From contig CBDFGE010000003.1 of the NCBI GenBank assembly GCA_965247055.1, positions 265,445 through 329,444 of the forward strand: DNA of 64,000 nucleotides. Direction: 5' to 3'. This document shows positions 18,111 to 26,776 of the stretch, piece after piece (the first letter of the stretch is position 1; each line of letters opens with the position of its first letter). Source of the DNA: CBDFGE01 sp965247055. GTDB lineage: Bacteria > Chloroflexota > Dehalococcoidia > Lucifugimonadales > JAGWBF01. The translations under genes were made by a program, and so were the position numbers. Under the pieces are notes generated by a model, which saw only the letters and a program-made list of their open reading frames with translations, made no database searches and had not been told where the DNA came from.

Positions 18111-18158
18111 TTTGACCTTTGTCGTTTAAGCGGTGCTGATGGGAGGCGCTCTATCCAG

Positions 18159-19286
18159 CTAGGCGAGAGAGGCCCCCAGTGACGTAGCGAATTGTTCACA
18201 TTGCCACTGCCTCACCTCAGGTGACTGGAGCTCGGCACCCAGTGTGCGAGGGGCTTTCCCAAGACGTTCCAGGCTTGCCATCGGCCATACTAGAGCCGGG
18301 TCAATAGACATCTGCCTCCCCAGATTCGCTCGCCACCTCTTCAGCATCTGCAGACGGTCAATTTCAACCGGAGTCGGGGGCTCCATGCGGTAACGGACTG
18401 GACTACTGATTGGTGGATCGGCCAAGCCCTTTTGAAGAGCTGCACGCAAGAGCGTGCCAAAACGGGAGTCAACCTGCCCCCTGAGTGAGGGAAGTTGGGC
18501 TAGATCGGCAGCCGGATTGGACGCCAAATAGGTTAGAGTTTCGTGTGGCAGAACATAGTAGGGAGGCTGGTTGCGACGCCGAGCCTCGGCTTCTCGTAAC
18601 ATGAATAGTCGTTTCAAGATCGCCTTTTCTTGCCCAGCTAGCCGGCGGCTGCCTTTCAACGATAGGAACGCCGTTTCCGGATCCGGGGCAACGTAACGGA
18701 TCTCGTCCAAACGAGCGCACTCCTCAGAGACCCATGAAGACCTTGAGAGGGTTCGCAGCTTGCTCTCAAGCGCCCTTTGGATACTCAGAAGATACCAAAC
18801 ATCAGCAGCTGCGTAATTCAAGGCCTCCTGGCTCAGCGGCCGACGGGACCAGTCGCTTTTTTGAATGCGGGCATGTTTTGGAATGTGCACCCCCAGCAAA
18901 ACCTCAGTCAGAACCGACAGTCCGGTCTGGTTCATGCCGACAAAGCGGGCTGCGATGGCCGTGTCGAAAAGGTTCCGTACCCGAAATCCCCACTCTCTAT
19001 CCAGGCACCGTATGTCGTAGTCGGCGCCCTGAATCACGTTTACTACCGTCTCGTCTGCCAATACTTCGCCTATTGGTTTCATATCATTAACTGCAAGGGT
19101 ATCGATTAGGTACACCTTGCTGCTGGTCGCCACTTGAACCAAACAGACTTTCTCAGGGTATCTGTGTCGACTGTTCGACTCGGTATCTATAGCGATACGG
19201 TGTTCCTGGAATAAGATACGCGCCAGGTCAGAAACCTGGCCTGAGGTGGTCAAGAGTTCGATCGGGATCGACGACTTCTGTTCCAT
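18159..19286 (-). CDS. rnd: Ribonuclease D (DEDDy exonuclease)
   Basis: 3'-5' exoribonuclease acting in tRNA 3' maturation. The DEDD residues are visible in IAIDTESNS, VIQGADYDIRCLDREW and ALNYAAADVWYLL (Tyr-type motif III). C-terminal sequence PHETLTYLASNPAADLAQL belongs to HRDC domains, two of which are usual. I start at the ATG at 19286 (375 residues); the frame extends upstream to 19547 but that part overlaps the small SEC-C gene in another frame and lacks RNase D likeness. The gap to the ABC-F gene is 48 nt on the same strand. Confidence 0.9.
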   Translation of the reverse strand: MEQKSSIPIELLTTSGQVSDLARILFQEHRIAIDTESNSRHRYPEKVCLVQVATSSKVYLIDTLAVNDMKPIGEVLADETVVNVIQGADYDIRCLDREWGFRVRNLFDTAIAARFVGMNQTGLSVLTEVLLGVHIPKHARIQKSDWSRRPLSQEALNYAAADVWYLLSIQRALESKLRTLSRSSWVSEECARLDEIRYVAPDPETAFLSLKGSRRLAGQEKAILKRLFMLREAEARRRNQPPYYVLPHETLTYLASNPAADLAQLPSLRGQVDSRFGTLLRAALQKGLADPPISSPVRYRMEPPTPVEIDRLQMLKRWRANLGRQMSIDPALVWPMASLERLGKAPRTLGAELQSPEVRQWQCEQFATSLGASLA

Positions 19287-19362
19287 ACTGTCTATCGGGC
19301 CTCGGGTGGTAGCGGCAGGTAGCATGACTGCCACGGGATGTTGGATGCGATGTGTCCCGTTC

Positions 19363-19521
19363 TTACCGCCCGTGGCATCTTTTGTACTTCTTCCCGCTAC
19401 CACAGGGGCACTTATCGTTCCGGCCGACCTTCCCATGGCGCTCCTGGATAAGCCGCCTGCCTTGGCAGACCGCGCAGGTGCATGCAGGGGGATGTTCAGA
19501 ATACCAGTTCGTTCTTGGCAT
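19363..19521 (-). CDS. Small SEC-C motif protein
   Basis: A 52-residue protein read on the minus strand. Its C-terminus is a complete SEC-C zinc motif (GRNDKCPCGSGKKYKRCHG), the same motif as at the end of SecA. A second cysteine cluster, CTCAVC, lies near residues 14-19 after EHPPA. SEC-C modules bind zinc and usually mediate protein or ribosome contacts. The ATG at 19521 gives the compact form; the frame is open further upstream. Strong motif conservation shows this is the real frame here, against the two long overlapping frames. It sits 76 nt upstream of rnd, same strand. Confidence 0.82.
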   Translation of the reverse strand: MPRTNWYSEHPPACTCAVCQGRRLIQERHGKVGRNDKCPCGSGKKYKRCHGR

Positions 19522-19612
19522 AGCTGTGCGGGCCTCGTGACTGTCACCGAGTTCGGACCGTGCCTCTATGATTGTACCAGGCTTTTGTTGTGCTTATGAC
19601 CTGCCCCAAAGA

Positions 19613-19843
19613 TTAGGACCATTCATCTCCCATGAGTGTGAGAGCGAACGGTGTGTATGCCCCCGCAATGAAAACGAAGATTACAGCGTGATCCAGCCGC
19701 CTCATCATATCTCGATGGTGATGACCGAACCGGATCATGGGATAAGTCGCACTGGTCCAGAACAGCGCGATGAGACTTGCACCAAAAACCGCTCCGCGGA
19801 CTGCCCCACGTGGTGAATCGGCAGGGGATAAAAGTGGTAGCAA
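19613..19843 (-). pseudogene. Hemolysin III/PAQR-like membrane protein fragment
   Basis: About 76 residues match the N-terminal third of the HlyIII family: a hydrophobic segment, then FGHHHRDMMRRLDHAVIFV and FIAGAYTPFALTLMG, which carry the family's conserved RxDHa and AGtYTPF motifs. The normal length is ~210 residues with seven helices; this stops just after YTPF. No clear start or continuing frame was found upstream. A 3'-truncated remnant. Confidence 0.7.
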
Positions 19844-19972
19844 CGTACAGGGAGCACGATTGCAGCTGCTAGGTGCAGGTAGTGATACATGTTATTCTGA
19901 GCCCTTCTTCGGAAGGGCGAAGAATCTGGAAGGGCGGGGCACTCCCACCCCCACCAAATTATCGAAATCTTG

Positions 19973-20001
19973 TTGACAAGGCCGTGGTGCCCAGTTACTA
20001 T
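19973..20001 (+). promoter_or_regulatory. Sigma-70-type promoter candidate (plus strand)
   Basis: A perfect -35 TTGACA (19973-19978) is followed by a 17-bp spacer and TACTAT (19996-20001). It points into the structured segment at 20018-20095 and then antisense to the dockerin gene. No plus-strand protein gene follows, so it may drive a small RNA. Confidence 0.5.
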
Positions 20002-20017
20002 GGCCCATCAGTCTCGA

Positions 20018-20095
20018 GTCTCTTTCGGAGAGAGTGGCAGCCGCACTAACCCGGTCTAGTGACTTTTAGCCACCGAAAGGCTGGTGCTGCCGAAA
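20018..20095 (+). ncRNA. Candidate structured small RNA
   Basis: Just downstream of the promoter candidate the plus strand can fold into a hairpin CTCT/AGAG, then a three-way junction closed by GGCAGC (20036-20041) with GCTGCC (20086-20091). Inside are CACTA/TAGTG (20044-20061) and CCACC-GAAA-GGcTGG (20070-20084) with a GNRA tetraloop. The multi-helix layout in a non-coding gap is unlikely by chance, but no known family was matched. The minus strand could fold similarly, so orientation rests on the promoter. Confidence 0.4.
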
Positions 20096-20098
20096 ACT

Positions 20099-20542
20099 TC
20101 ACGGGGCCGCTACGCTGCCGAAGTACCTCGCCACGAACGCCAGGTCGAGCAGCCCTACCTCGTTATCCCCATTTACGTCGGCCCTCGGATCGGAGGGCGG
20201 CGCGGTGCCAAGGGCGACCAGGACGATTCTGAGGTCTTCACTGTCCACTCGCCCGTCTCCATTCAGGTCCCCGGGTAGGGCGCTGGGGGAGGGAGCCGCC
20301 GGTGCCTGCGAAAAGCCGGCGGCGAAGGTGTAGCTCGGGCTGGAGGAGACGCCAACGGGCTGGGCTTGGCCCAGGGTGAGCCCGAGGGTGTAGGTGGAGG
20401 ATGCTACGCTACCTCCACCGGCCGACAGGGTGAGATTTGGCCCATCGTCGGAGGTTGCCCACAGGATGCTTGCCGTCGCGCCGAGCAACGCTATCAGGAT
20501 CAGCGCCAACGCCGGCCACTTGTATTTGTACGTTGTCTCCAA
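20099..20542 (-). CDS. Exported dockerin type I domain protein
   Basis: 147 residues with an N-terminal hydrophobic signal/anchor segment (residues ~10-30). A Ser/Thr/Gly-rich middle part ends in a proline-rich linker. The C-terminus is a dockerin with both calcium-binding loops: GDLNGDGRVDSEDL and ADVNGDNEVGLLDLAFVARYFG. Dockerins bind cohesins; no cohesin is seen in this window, and in non-cellulolytic bacteria such domains often just anchor or stabilise secreted proteins. It lies downstream of the broken Hcp-domain gene on the same strand, about 200 nt away. Confidence 0.82.
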   Translation of the reverse strand: METTYKYKWPALALILIALLGATASILWATSDDGPNLTLSAGGGSVASSTYTLGLTLGQAQPVGVSSSPSYTFAAGFSQAPAAPSPSALPGDLNGDGRVDSEDLRIVLVALGTAPPSDPRADVNGDNEVGLLDLAFVARYFGSVAAP

Positions 20543-20740
20543 GGGTCTTCTCTATTTCCCGCTAAATTGTTCTTTGCTGCAATGGGCCACCTTAAGGTCC
20601 CGGTCGGTGGCCTCATAGTAGGGGATGACCGGCAGGCCATCCGAGCCTATCGGTATGGAGCTGTGCTTGTTACAGCGTCGCCACAGCCGGTCGGTCTTCA
20701 GGCGGCCCGTACTGGGGCTTGATACACGGCACTGCGCCCG

Positions 20741-22834
20741 TCACTGCACAGGTGTCTCCCAGTCGTCTTCGGCGGTGATGCCACCAGCCTCCCAGGTCCA
20801 GATGATCTTTTGGTAGGTAAAGGAGACCTCCTCCCGGGGCTTGGACGGCGAGTTGTCCTGGGGGTCGTTTATGGTCCGGAATGAGGCGACATTAGCGTTC
20901 TGCAGAATAATGGTGAAATATTGTTCCTCCACTCCCGTAAAGGTAGGCCTCCACCACTCGATAGTCAACGTTGGTGAGGTTGTTGTTACCAATTAACGCG
21001 TTGTACAGAAGGGGAGTGGCCCTGTCGATTGATTTCACGATGGTCAGAGGCTGATGTTGCCGTTTGCCGGTGGGTAGCCCGGAGGCGGCGTCTCGGGGGC
21101 TTATAACCCCATGTTCAAAGGCACATACCTCCAGCGAACCCGCGTGACCGGCCTGGGTAACGCCACCCTGGATAGTACCTTGCACTTCGTCTTGAATAGT
21201 CATGTACATGAAAACGTCATCGCAGACCTTTGAAGCTTCAAGTATCTGGTCGGCCTTGATGAACGCATTGGAGTCCTGGCCGTCCAGCAGGTCGGCGTTA
21301 AGGGCTGAGCCACCCTCACTGGCGCTCCCCGCGTAGTTGAACGCCACGTCTGACGCCCGCACGCTGTCGTCGGCTATCTTGCCCGTCGTAACCGCGTGCC
21401 GGCCAGGTTATCGCTTGTGAAGGCCCCAGACTGTATTTTAGAGGTGCTTACGGAGTCATCCGCCAGCCTACTGAAATCGACCGAGTTGAGGGCCAGTTGG
21501 GCGGAGCCCACGCACCCATCACAGTCAAGGTCTGATGCTCGCTCTGAGATGAAAGAAGTCGCAGCGCTGGTGATGGGCAGCCGGGGCGCCATCTCGGGAT
21601 CGTTTCCAACCTGGATTCCTAGCCAGCGCTGCCCAGTGAATATGTCGGGGATGAGGGGCACTACGCCCCCCAAGAGCAGTCCGATCCGGCCGTCTCTGGC
21701 GGCTACGGACTGGGTTTCTCCCCAAAGCGCCAGGCTACCGGATTCCTCCGAGTATATCCGGAACGTGATCTCGATCTGGCCGTCTATTGGGTCACCCTGG
21801 GGATCCGTAAGGGTCCCTTGAAGGTTCATCGTACGGGGAACCCTATCGGGGCCGGCGGCAGGAGAGGCAGGCGTTTTGGATACACTGTCACTTTCGAAAT
21901 TGGACACCCAGATGTTGGCTCCGTCGAATGCGATACCCCTGGGGCCATTACCGACGTCATAGGAACCCAGGTTGAAACCGTCGGAGGCGCGCAGCTTCGT
22001 CACGTTGTTACTGAAGGAGTTGACGACCCACATGTTCGCGCCGTCGAAAGCCAATGCCCGCGGGCCGTCGCCGTCCGGGGCGATGGGAACGATGCTGCGG
22101 CGTTTCCCGGTGATGGCATCCAGCACTGCGACAGTGTTGTCGGCGGCGTTAGCCACCCAGACGTTCGCCCCGTCGAAGGCAAGGCCGACGGGTTCGGACC
22201 CCGGGGGCCCCACGGAGAAGGTGCCCAAAGTGGCCCCGGTGCTGGGGCTCAGCTTCGTCACGGTGCTGTCCAGGGAGTTGGCCACTCAGATGTTGGCCCC
22301 ATCGAAGAGAATGCCGGCGGGCTGGTTGCCCACGGCAAAGGTGCCCAGCACGATTCCGGCGGGGGACAGCTTGGTCACGTCATCACTCAAGGAGTTGGAC
22401 ACCCAGACGCCTCCCTCCGAGTCGATGGCGATATACTGAGGGCCGGTTCCCACGACGGTGGAGCCCAGGACGAATCCATCTGCGGGCCTGATTCTGGTTA
22501 CGACGCCGGTGATAAGGGAGGATGTCCAAAGGGTGACTCCGTCAAAGGCCAGGCCGCTGATGTTCCCAAATTTGAAGGTGCCCAAGGTCGCTCCGTCGGA
22601 GGCCCTGAGCTTGGTCACGGTGCCGGCGGTGAAGTTGGAGACCCAGATGTGGGTGTCGGCGGAGAGAATGGCCGTCGGCCCGTCTCCCACGGGAAACTCC
22701 TCCGTCATTAACCCGATGGCAATGTCGGTCTGCGGGACCATAGGAGTTGATGAGCGAGAGAGAGCGAATACCGTACCGCCCGCAAGCACGAGTCCCAGGA
22801 CGACCAAGGATGCGAACGTGAGCTTTCGGTACAT
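20741..22834 (-). pseudogene. Exported beta-propeller protein with C-terminal Hcp domain (decayed)
   Basis: Signal peptide, then about seven repeats of ~45 residues of the YVTN/Virginiamycin-lyase-like type (FDGANIWVSNF, VTKLRASDG, LGTF.VG), a linker region, and a C-terminal Hcp (type VI tube) domain: LTIVKSIDRATPLLYNALI and VSFTYQKIIWTWEAGG, ending in a DDW. RBS AGGAGG precedes the ATG at 22834. Three lesions break it: TGA for Trp at 22286-22288 (GANI-stop-VAN where sister repeats have W), a one-base loss near 21400 (DNLAG to TGKIADD), and a frame change near 20950. Reconstructed length is about 695 residues. Confidence 0.75.
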
Positions 22835-23136
22835 GACAACCTCCTAATGCGGCGCCGTTGAGATTAAGCCTGACTGCTACCGCTGGGCGGTTCATGACCC
22901 TGAGAAGTCGGGGAGGCGGCGCCTTGGCAAAGACGCTAAGCTGGGGCGCAAGACTCCCGAAAGTATATGGCGGGGTCAATCTAAATGTCAATCCGCGTCG
23001 AGACGGACCGCCGGTCTCGTGACGGCCGCGCGGATCTATTTAGGCCGCGGCAGGCAACACAGGCAACCCCGTGTGCATGTGCCCTTAATCGTCGCCTGCT
23101 ATACTCGGTTTAAACCAACATCAAGATTGAGAAACA
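22835..23136 (+). other. Intergenic region upstream of response-regulator stub
   Basis: About 300 nt between the divergent Hcp-domain gene and the response-regulator start. No coding sequence recognised. A minus-strand RBS (AGGAGG) for the propeller gene is present at its left end. Confidence 0.5.
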
Positions 23137-23298
23137 ATGCGCGTATTACTCGTAGAAGATGAAGCTCAGATCGCTGATTTTATCACTCAAGGTCTATCCG
23201 AACAGGGCTATGCAGTCGACGTTGCTCGCGACGGAGTAGAGGCGATTGATTGGAGCTATGTCACGGTCTTTGACATGAAATTCAAGTGGACCCCATGA
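23137..23298 (+). pseudogene. OmpR-type response regulator, cut off by IS3
   Basis: The first ~48 residues of a two-component receiver domain are present: MRVLLVEDEAQIADFI with the acidic pair, then GYAVDVARDGVEAIDW. The frame then runs into the IS3 end at 23282 and stops at 23298 inside it. The phospho-acceptor Asp and the DNA-binding domain are absent. The rest of the gene is not on the other side of the IS, so sequence was lost or moved. Confidence 0.85.
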
Positions 23299-24234
23299 TC
23301 AGGACAGCGGTGAGGCTAAAATAAGAGAGTCTACCGCTGGGGTGTCTTGTAAACCTTCATCCGATGGTAAGGCTCGTGGATGTTCCAGTAAACACCTTTG
23401 TGGGCTCACTGCATGGAACACCTGACCCGGTGACCGATAGCCCAGGGCTTGATGGGGCCGCTCTTGGTTGTAGAAGGCCAGATAAGCCCCAATCCCCTTT
23501 CTGGCCTCAGTCCCATTTTGGTATGCCTTCAGGTACACCTCCTCGTACTTGATGCTGCGCCACAGCCGTTCCACGAAGACGTTGTCCATGCACCGGCCCC
23601 TGCCGTCCATGCTCACTTGAACGCCTTGCGCCAGCAGCATGCTGGTGAAGGCCTCGCTGGTGAACTGGCTGCCCTGGTCGGTGTTGAAGATCTGTGGCCG
23701 ACCCTTGCTCAAGGCCTCTTCCAGAGCCGCAACACAGAAGTCTACCTCCAGGGTGTTGGACAGCCGCCAGGCCAGCACGTAGCGGCTGTGCCAGTCCATG
23801 ATGGCCACCAAGTAGAGGAAACCCCGAGCCATGGGTATGTAGGTGATGTCGGTGGCCCACACCTGGTTGACCCGGTTGATCTCCAGCCCCCTGAGCAAGT
23901 ACGGATAGACCTTATGCCCTGGGTTTGGCTTGCTGGTGTTGGGACGCCGGTAGATGGCCTCCAGGCCTATCAGCTGCATCAGCCGGCGGACCCGCTTGCG
24001 GTTGACCTGGTGTCCGTGATTGCTGAGCCAGGCAGTCATCCTTCTGGAGCCGTAGAAAGGTGTCTTCAGGTACTGTTGGTCTATGAGGGCCATCAACTCC
24101 AAGTCCTCGGCGCCGGCCTCGGTTGGCAGGTAGTACAACGAGGAGCGGCTGATACCCAGCAAGGCGCACTGGCGCACCAGAGACAGCTTCGGTTCTTCTC
24201 GGTCAATCATGGCCCGGCGTTGGGACCGGCTCAC
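23299..24234 (-). CDS. IS3-family OrfB transposase (copy 2)
   Basis: 311-residue integrase-like DDE transposase, identical to copy 3 (Pro near residue 15, against Ser in copy 1). Catalytic motifs TDITY, NTDQGSQF and FVERLWRS are intact. Overlaps orfA by 4 nt in the -1 frame. Confidence 0.94.
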   Translation of the reverse strand: MSRSQRRAMIDREEPKLSLVRQCALLGISRSSLYYLPTEAGAEDLELMALIDQQYLKTPFYGSRRMTAWLSNHGHQVNRKRVRRLMQLIGLEAIYRRPNTSKPNPGHKVYPYLLRGLEINRVNQVWATDITYIPMARGFLYLVAIMDWHSRYVLAWRLSNTLEVDFCVAALEEALSKGRPQIFNTDQGSQFTSEAFTSMLLAQGVQVSMDGRGRCMDNVFVERLWRSIKYEEVYLKAYQNGTEARKGIGAYLAFYNQERPHQALGYRSPGQVFHAVSPQRCLLEHPRALPSDEGLQDTPAVDSLILASPLS

Positions 24235-24515
24235 AACCCGAAGCTCCGTGACAAAAAATCCCGTTCCACCTTGAGCTGCCCAATCTGTTGGTAGAGCTGG
24301 GCAGTGAGGACCTCTTGGTCCTTCTCCTGGCGTCCACCACCATTTTCAAAGAGGTGCGGCGCCCCCTGAGTCAAGGCCTTCTTCCAGGCATGGATCTGGC
24401 TCGGGTGGACTTCAAACCGGCTGGCCAGCTCTGCAATGGTGTGCTCCCCCTGGAGCGCGGCCAAAGCCACTTTGGCCTTGAAGACTGGGCTGTGCTTCTT
24501 ACGTGTTTGCTTCAT
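24231..24515 (-). CDS. IS3-family OrfA (copy 2)
   Basis: 94 residues, identical to OrfA of copies 1 and 3, with the same helix-turn-helix and the T TTT TTG slippery heptamer near its 3' end. The frame is intact. Confidence 0.92.
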   Translation of the reverse strand: MKQTRKKHSPVFKAKVALAALQGEHTIAELASRFEVHPSQIHAWKKALTQGAPHLFENGGGRQEKDQEVLTAQLYQQIGQLKVERDFLSRSFGL

Positions 24516-24579
24516 GTCCTGCTCCTTGTTTCCGTCCTATTTTAGGAGCGGGACTCTCTCTTAGCCACCTGTCCGAATT

Positions 24580-25707
24580 TTGGGGTCCACCTCAGAGATC
24601 ATGGAGGCTGATGTGTCATCGAGGACCGGTGCTGGGTATGGAGAACGCAACCCTGAGCGGGTGACCCAGCGCAACGGGTACCGGTCTCGAGCATGGGACA
24701 CTCGCGTAGGGACCATGGAGTTGCAGATACCCAAGCTCAGAGAGGGAAGCTACTTTCCGAGCCTGCTGGAGCCACGGCGTCGCAGCGAGCGAGCTCTGCT
24801 GGCGGTGATCCAGCAGGCGTATGTGGAGGGTGTATCGACGAGGCGAGTGGATGATCTGGTCAAGGCTCTTGGGTGCGAGGGTATCTCAAAGAGCCAAGTG
24901 TCGCGTATCTGCCAGGAGCTGGACGGGGTGGTGGAGAGCTTCCTGGGTCGGCCGCTGGACGGCGGATCATATCCCTACCTGTGGCTGGACGCACTAACCC
25001 AGAAGGTCAGAGAGGCCGGTAGGATAGTCAACGTCAGCGTGGTGGTGGCGACGGCGGTCAATAGCGAGGGCAAGCGTGAGATCGTTGGGATGGACGTGGG
25101 TACCAGTGAAGACGGCGCCTTCTGGCTGGCCTTCCTGCGCTCACTGGTCGCCAGGGGCCTGGGCGGGGTGGAACTGGTGGTATCGGACGCTCATCAGGGA
25201 CTCAGGGATGCCATCGCAACTGTCTTCGGTGGGGCCAGTTGGCAGCGTTGCCGCACCCACTTCATGACCAACCTGCTCACTCGGGTCCCCAGGAGCGCTC
25301 AGCCCTGGGTGGCCACCATGGTACGCACCATCTACCAGCAGCCGTCCCCTCAGGAGGTGCATGCCCAACTCGAGCGGGTGATTGCTCAGCTCCAGGACCC
25401 GTTCCCACAGGGCGCCTCTCGACTGGACGAGGCTGGACCCGACGTCCTGGCCTTCTCCAGCTTCCCCGTCGCCCACTGGAAGAAGATCTGGTCCAACAAC
25501 TCCCTGGAGCGTCTCAACAAGGAGATACGGCGCCGCACCGATGTGGTGGGCATCTTCCCTAACCGCCCAGCTGTCCGTCGCCTGGTCGGCGCCGTCCTAG
25601 CTGAGCAGCACGACGAGTGGGCCGTCGGCCGTCGATACATGACACAGGAGGTAACCACCTCCAACGAAGCTCTACCCAGAGCCGAACTCGCAGAGGCAGC
25701 GGCCTAG
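24580..25707 (+). pseudogene. IS256-family transposase, N-terminally truncated (copy B)
   Basis: The frame of 375 codons begins with a TTG inside the IS3 end; the IS256 part starts at EIMEADVSSRTG, equal to about residue 34 of copy A. The catalytic segments (YLWLDALT, VVSDAHQGLRD, LERLNKEIRRR) are intact. Copy A residues differ at scattered positions (for example NSEGKREIVG for NGEGKREIIG). It lacks the N-terminal domain and one inverted repeat, so it cannot transpose by itself. Confidence 0.88.
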
Positions 25708-25757
25708 ACGATATCAACAGGATGACGTACTCTTACACCACTCTATGGGACGTGACC
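24595..25757 (+). mobile_element. IS256-family element, copy B, 5' truncated
   Basis: The right end matches the IS256 terminus of copy A (TCTTACACCACT...GACGTGACC), but the other end and the first ~33 codons of the transposase are replaced by IS3 copy 2. It differs from copies A and C at many bases and residues, so it is an older or separately acquired relative. Confidence 0.88.
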
Positions 25758-25788
25758 GGCTAGCCACAGGAGCTTCTCTAGCCTACCA

Positions 25789-26712
25789 GTGGACCCGACA
25801 CGCACTCAGGGCCAATCTGCAGGCCGGTCAGCTGGACCCGCTGTGTCGTGCCGGGGCGTCACTGTACGATATGGCCGGACTGTCGCAGTCGATGACGTAA
25901 CTTTCGACGTCCGGCCCAGGGAGGTTATGGGCCTTCTCGGCCCAAACGGAGCGGGGAAGACATCCTTGATCAGGGCGCTGACGACAATGCTTCCACTTGC
26001 CGCGGGGGAGGCGACGCTCGCTGGCATCGACCGTCGGTTCCCCGATCGCATCAGGAGCCGGATAGGCGTCCTCCCCGAGCATTCCGGCTATCCAGCTCAC
26101 CAGACGGCGATCGAGTACGTCCGATACCACGGGCGCCTTTATGGCATTCCAGGTCAGATCGCGCATGAGCGAGGGCTACGTCTACTCGGCGAGATGGGAC
26201 TTGCTGATCGAGCCCACAGCAGGATCCGGACGTTCAGCCGAGGGATGCGGCAGCGTCTCGGCATCGCACGTGCTCTGATCAACCAACCCGACGTGCTGTT
26301 TCTCGACGAACCTACGCTCGGGCTCGACCCCGCCGGTCAGGAGGAGGTCCTGCGGCGCATACGGGCCATCGCTACCGTTGGGGGCACAAGCGTCATCCTT
26401 ACCAGCCACCTTCTTGACGAGGTCAACCGGGTGTGCGATCGGGTAGTGATCATGAATAAGGGAAGGATTGTGTCTAGCGGCAGCGTCGACGAGGTTGTCC
26501 GGCAGGCTGGCGTGGCCCGGTGTGTCTATGTGCGCGTGGCCCTGGCCGATGTGGACATTGCCGTCACGCTACTGTCCCAAGTCCCCTCGATCTCGACAGT
26601 CCAACGGGTGGCATCCAGGCCCGGGCAGATCCGAGTAGAGTTCACCGATTCCGGGGCCATCGGTAGCAACTTGGTTGCAGCGGCTCTGATCTCCGCCGAC
26701 GTTCCGCTCTAG
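25789..26712 (+). CDS. ABC transporter ATP-binding protein, C-terminus frameshifted
   Basis: 307 residues of an ABC-2 type exporter ATPase: Walker A GPNGAGKTSL, signature TFSRGMRQRLG, Walker B VLFLDEPTLGLD, switch His in ILTSHLLDE. The annotated frame stops at 26710-26712 after ADVPL. In the -1 frame the text continues LALEVEGTTLNDAFLRLTT and ends TGA at 26778-26780, overlapping the permease ATG at 26777. That tail is the usual C-terminus of this family (GTTLNDAFLRLT), so one base seems lost near 26708: a true mutation or a sequence error. GTG start at 25789. Confidence 0.88.
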   Translation: MDPTRTQGQSAGRSAGPAVSCRGVTVRYGRTVAVDDVTFDVRPREVMGLLGPNGAGKTSLIRALTTMLPLAAGEATLAGIDRRFPDRIRSRIGVLPEHSGYPAHQTAIEYVRYHGRLYGIPGQIAHERGLRLLGEMGLADRAHSRIRTFSRGMRQRLGIARALINQPDVLFLDEPTLGLDPAGQEEVLRRIRAIATVGGTSVILTSHLLDEVNRVCDRVVIMNKGRIVSSGSVDEVVRQAGVARCVYVRVALADVDIAVTLLSQVPSISTVQRVASRPGQIRVEFTDSGAIGSNLVAAALISADVPL

Positions 26713-26776
26713 CACTCGAGGTTGAAGGCACAACACTGAATGATGCCTTCCTTCGGCTCACGACGCCTGCTGAGGA

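Larger units (their letters stand above)
23282..24594 (-). mobile_element. IS3-family insertion sequence, copy 2
   Basis: 1313 bp, same ends as copies 1 and 3, in reverse orientation. Flanking trinucleotides are AAT (left) and GAG (right), so no target duplication. Left flank: response-regulator stub. Right flank: IS256 copy B lacking its 5' part. The mismatched flanks indicate recombination or adjacent deletion after insertion. Confidence 0.93.

Noticed and set aside
20018..20095. Cyclic-di-GMP (GEMM) riboswitch
   Set aside because: The GAAA hairpin is on the wrong side of the junction and the conserved core is missing.
20741..21362. Type VI secretion system
   Set aside because: Only an Hcp-like domain is present, attached to a secreted propeller protein; no sheath, baseplate or TssM genes are near.
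21880..22700. CRISPR-like repeats
   Set aside because: The ~135-nt periodicity comes from coding repeats of a beta-propeller protein; there are no short identical repeats with unique spacers.
10486..24594. Simple inversion between IS3 copies 1 and 2
   Set aside because: They are in opposite orientation, but exchanging flanks does not produce matching 3-bp duplications (CCC, GGG, AAT, CTC do not pair), so a simple two-copy inversion does not explain them.
24580..25707. IS256 copy B as an active transposase gene
   Set aside because: Its start is provided by the IS3 end, the first ~33 residues and one inverted repeat are missing.
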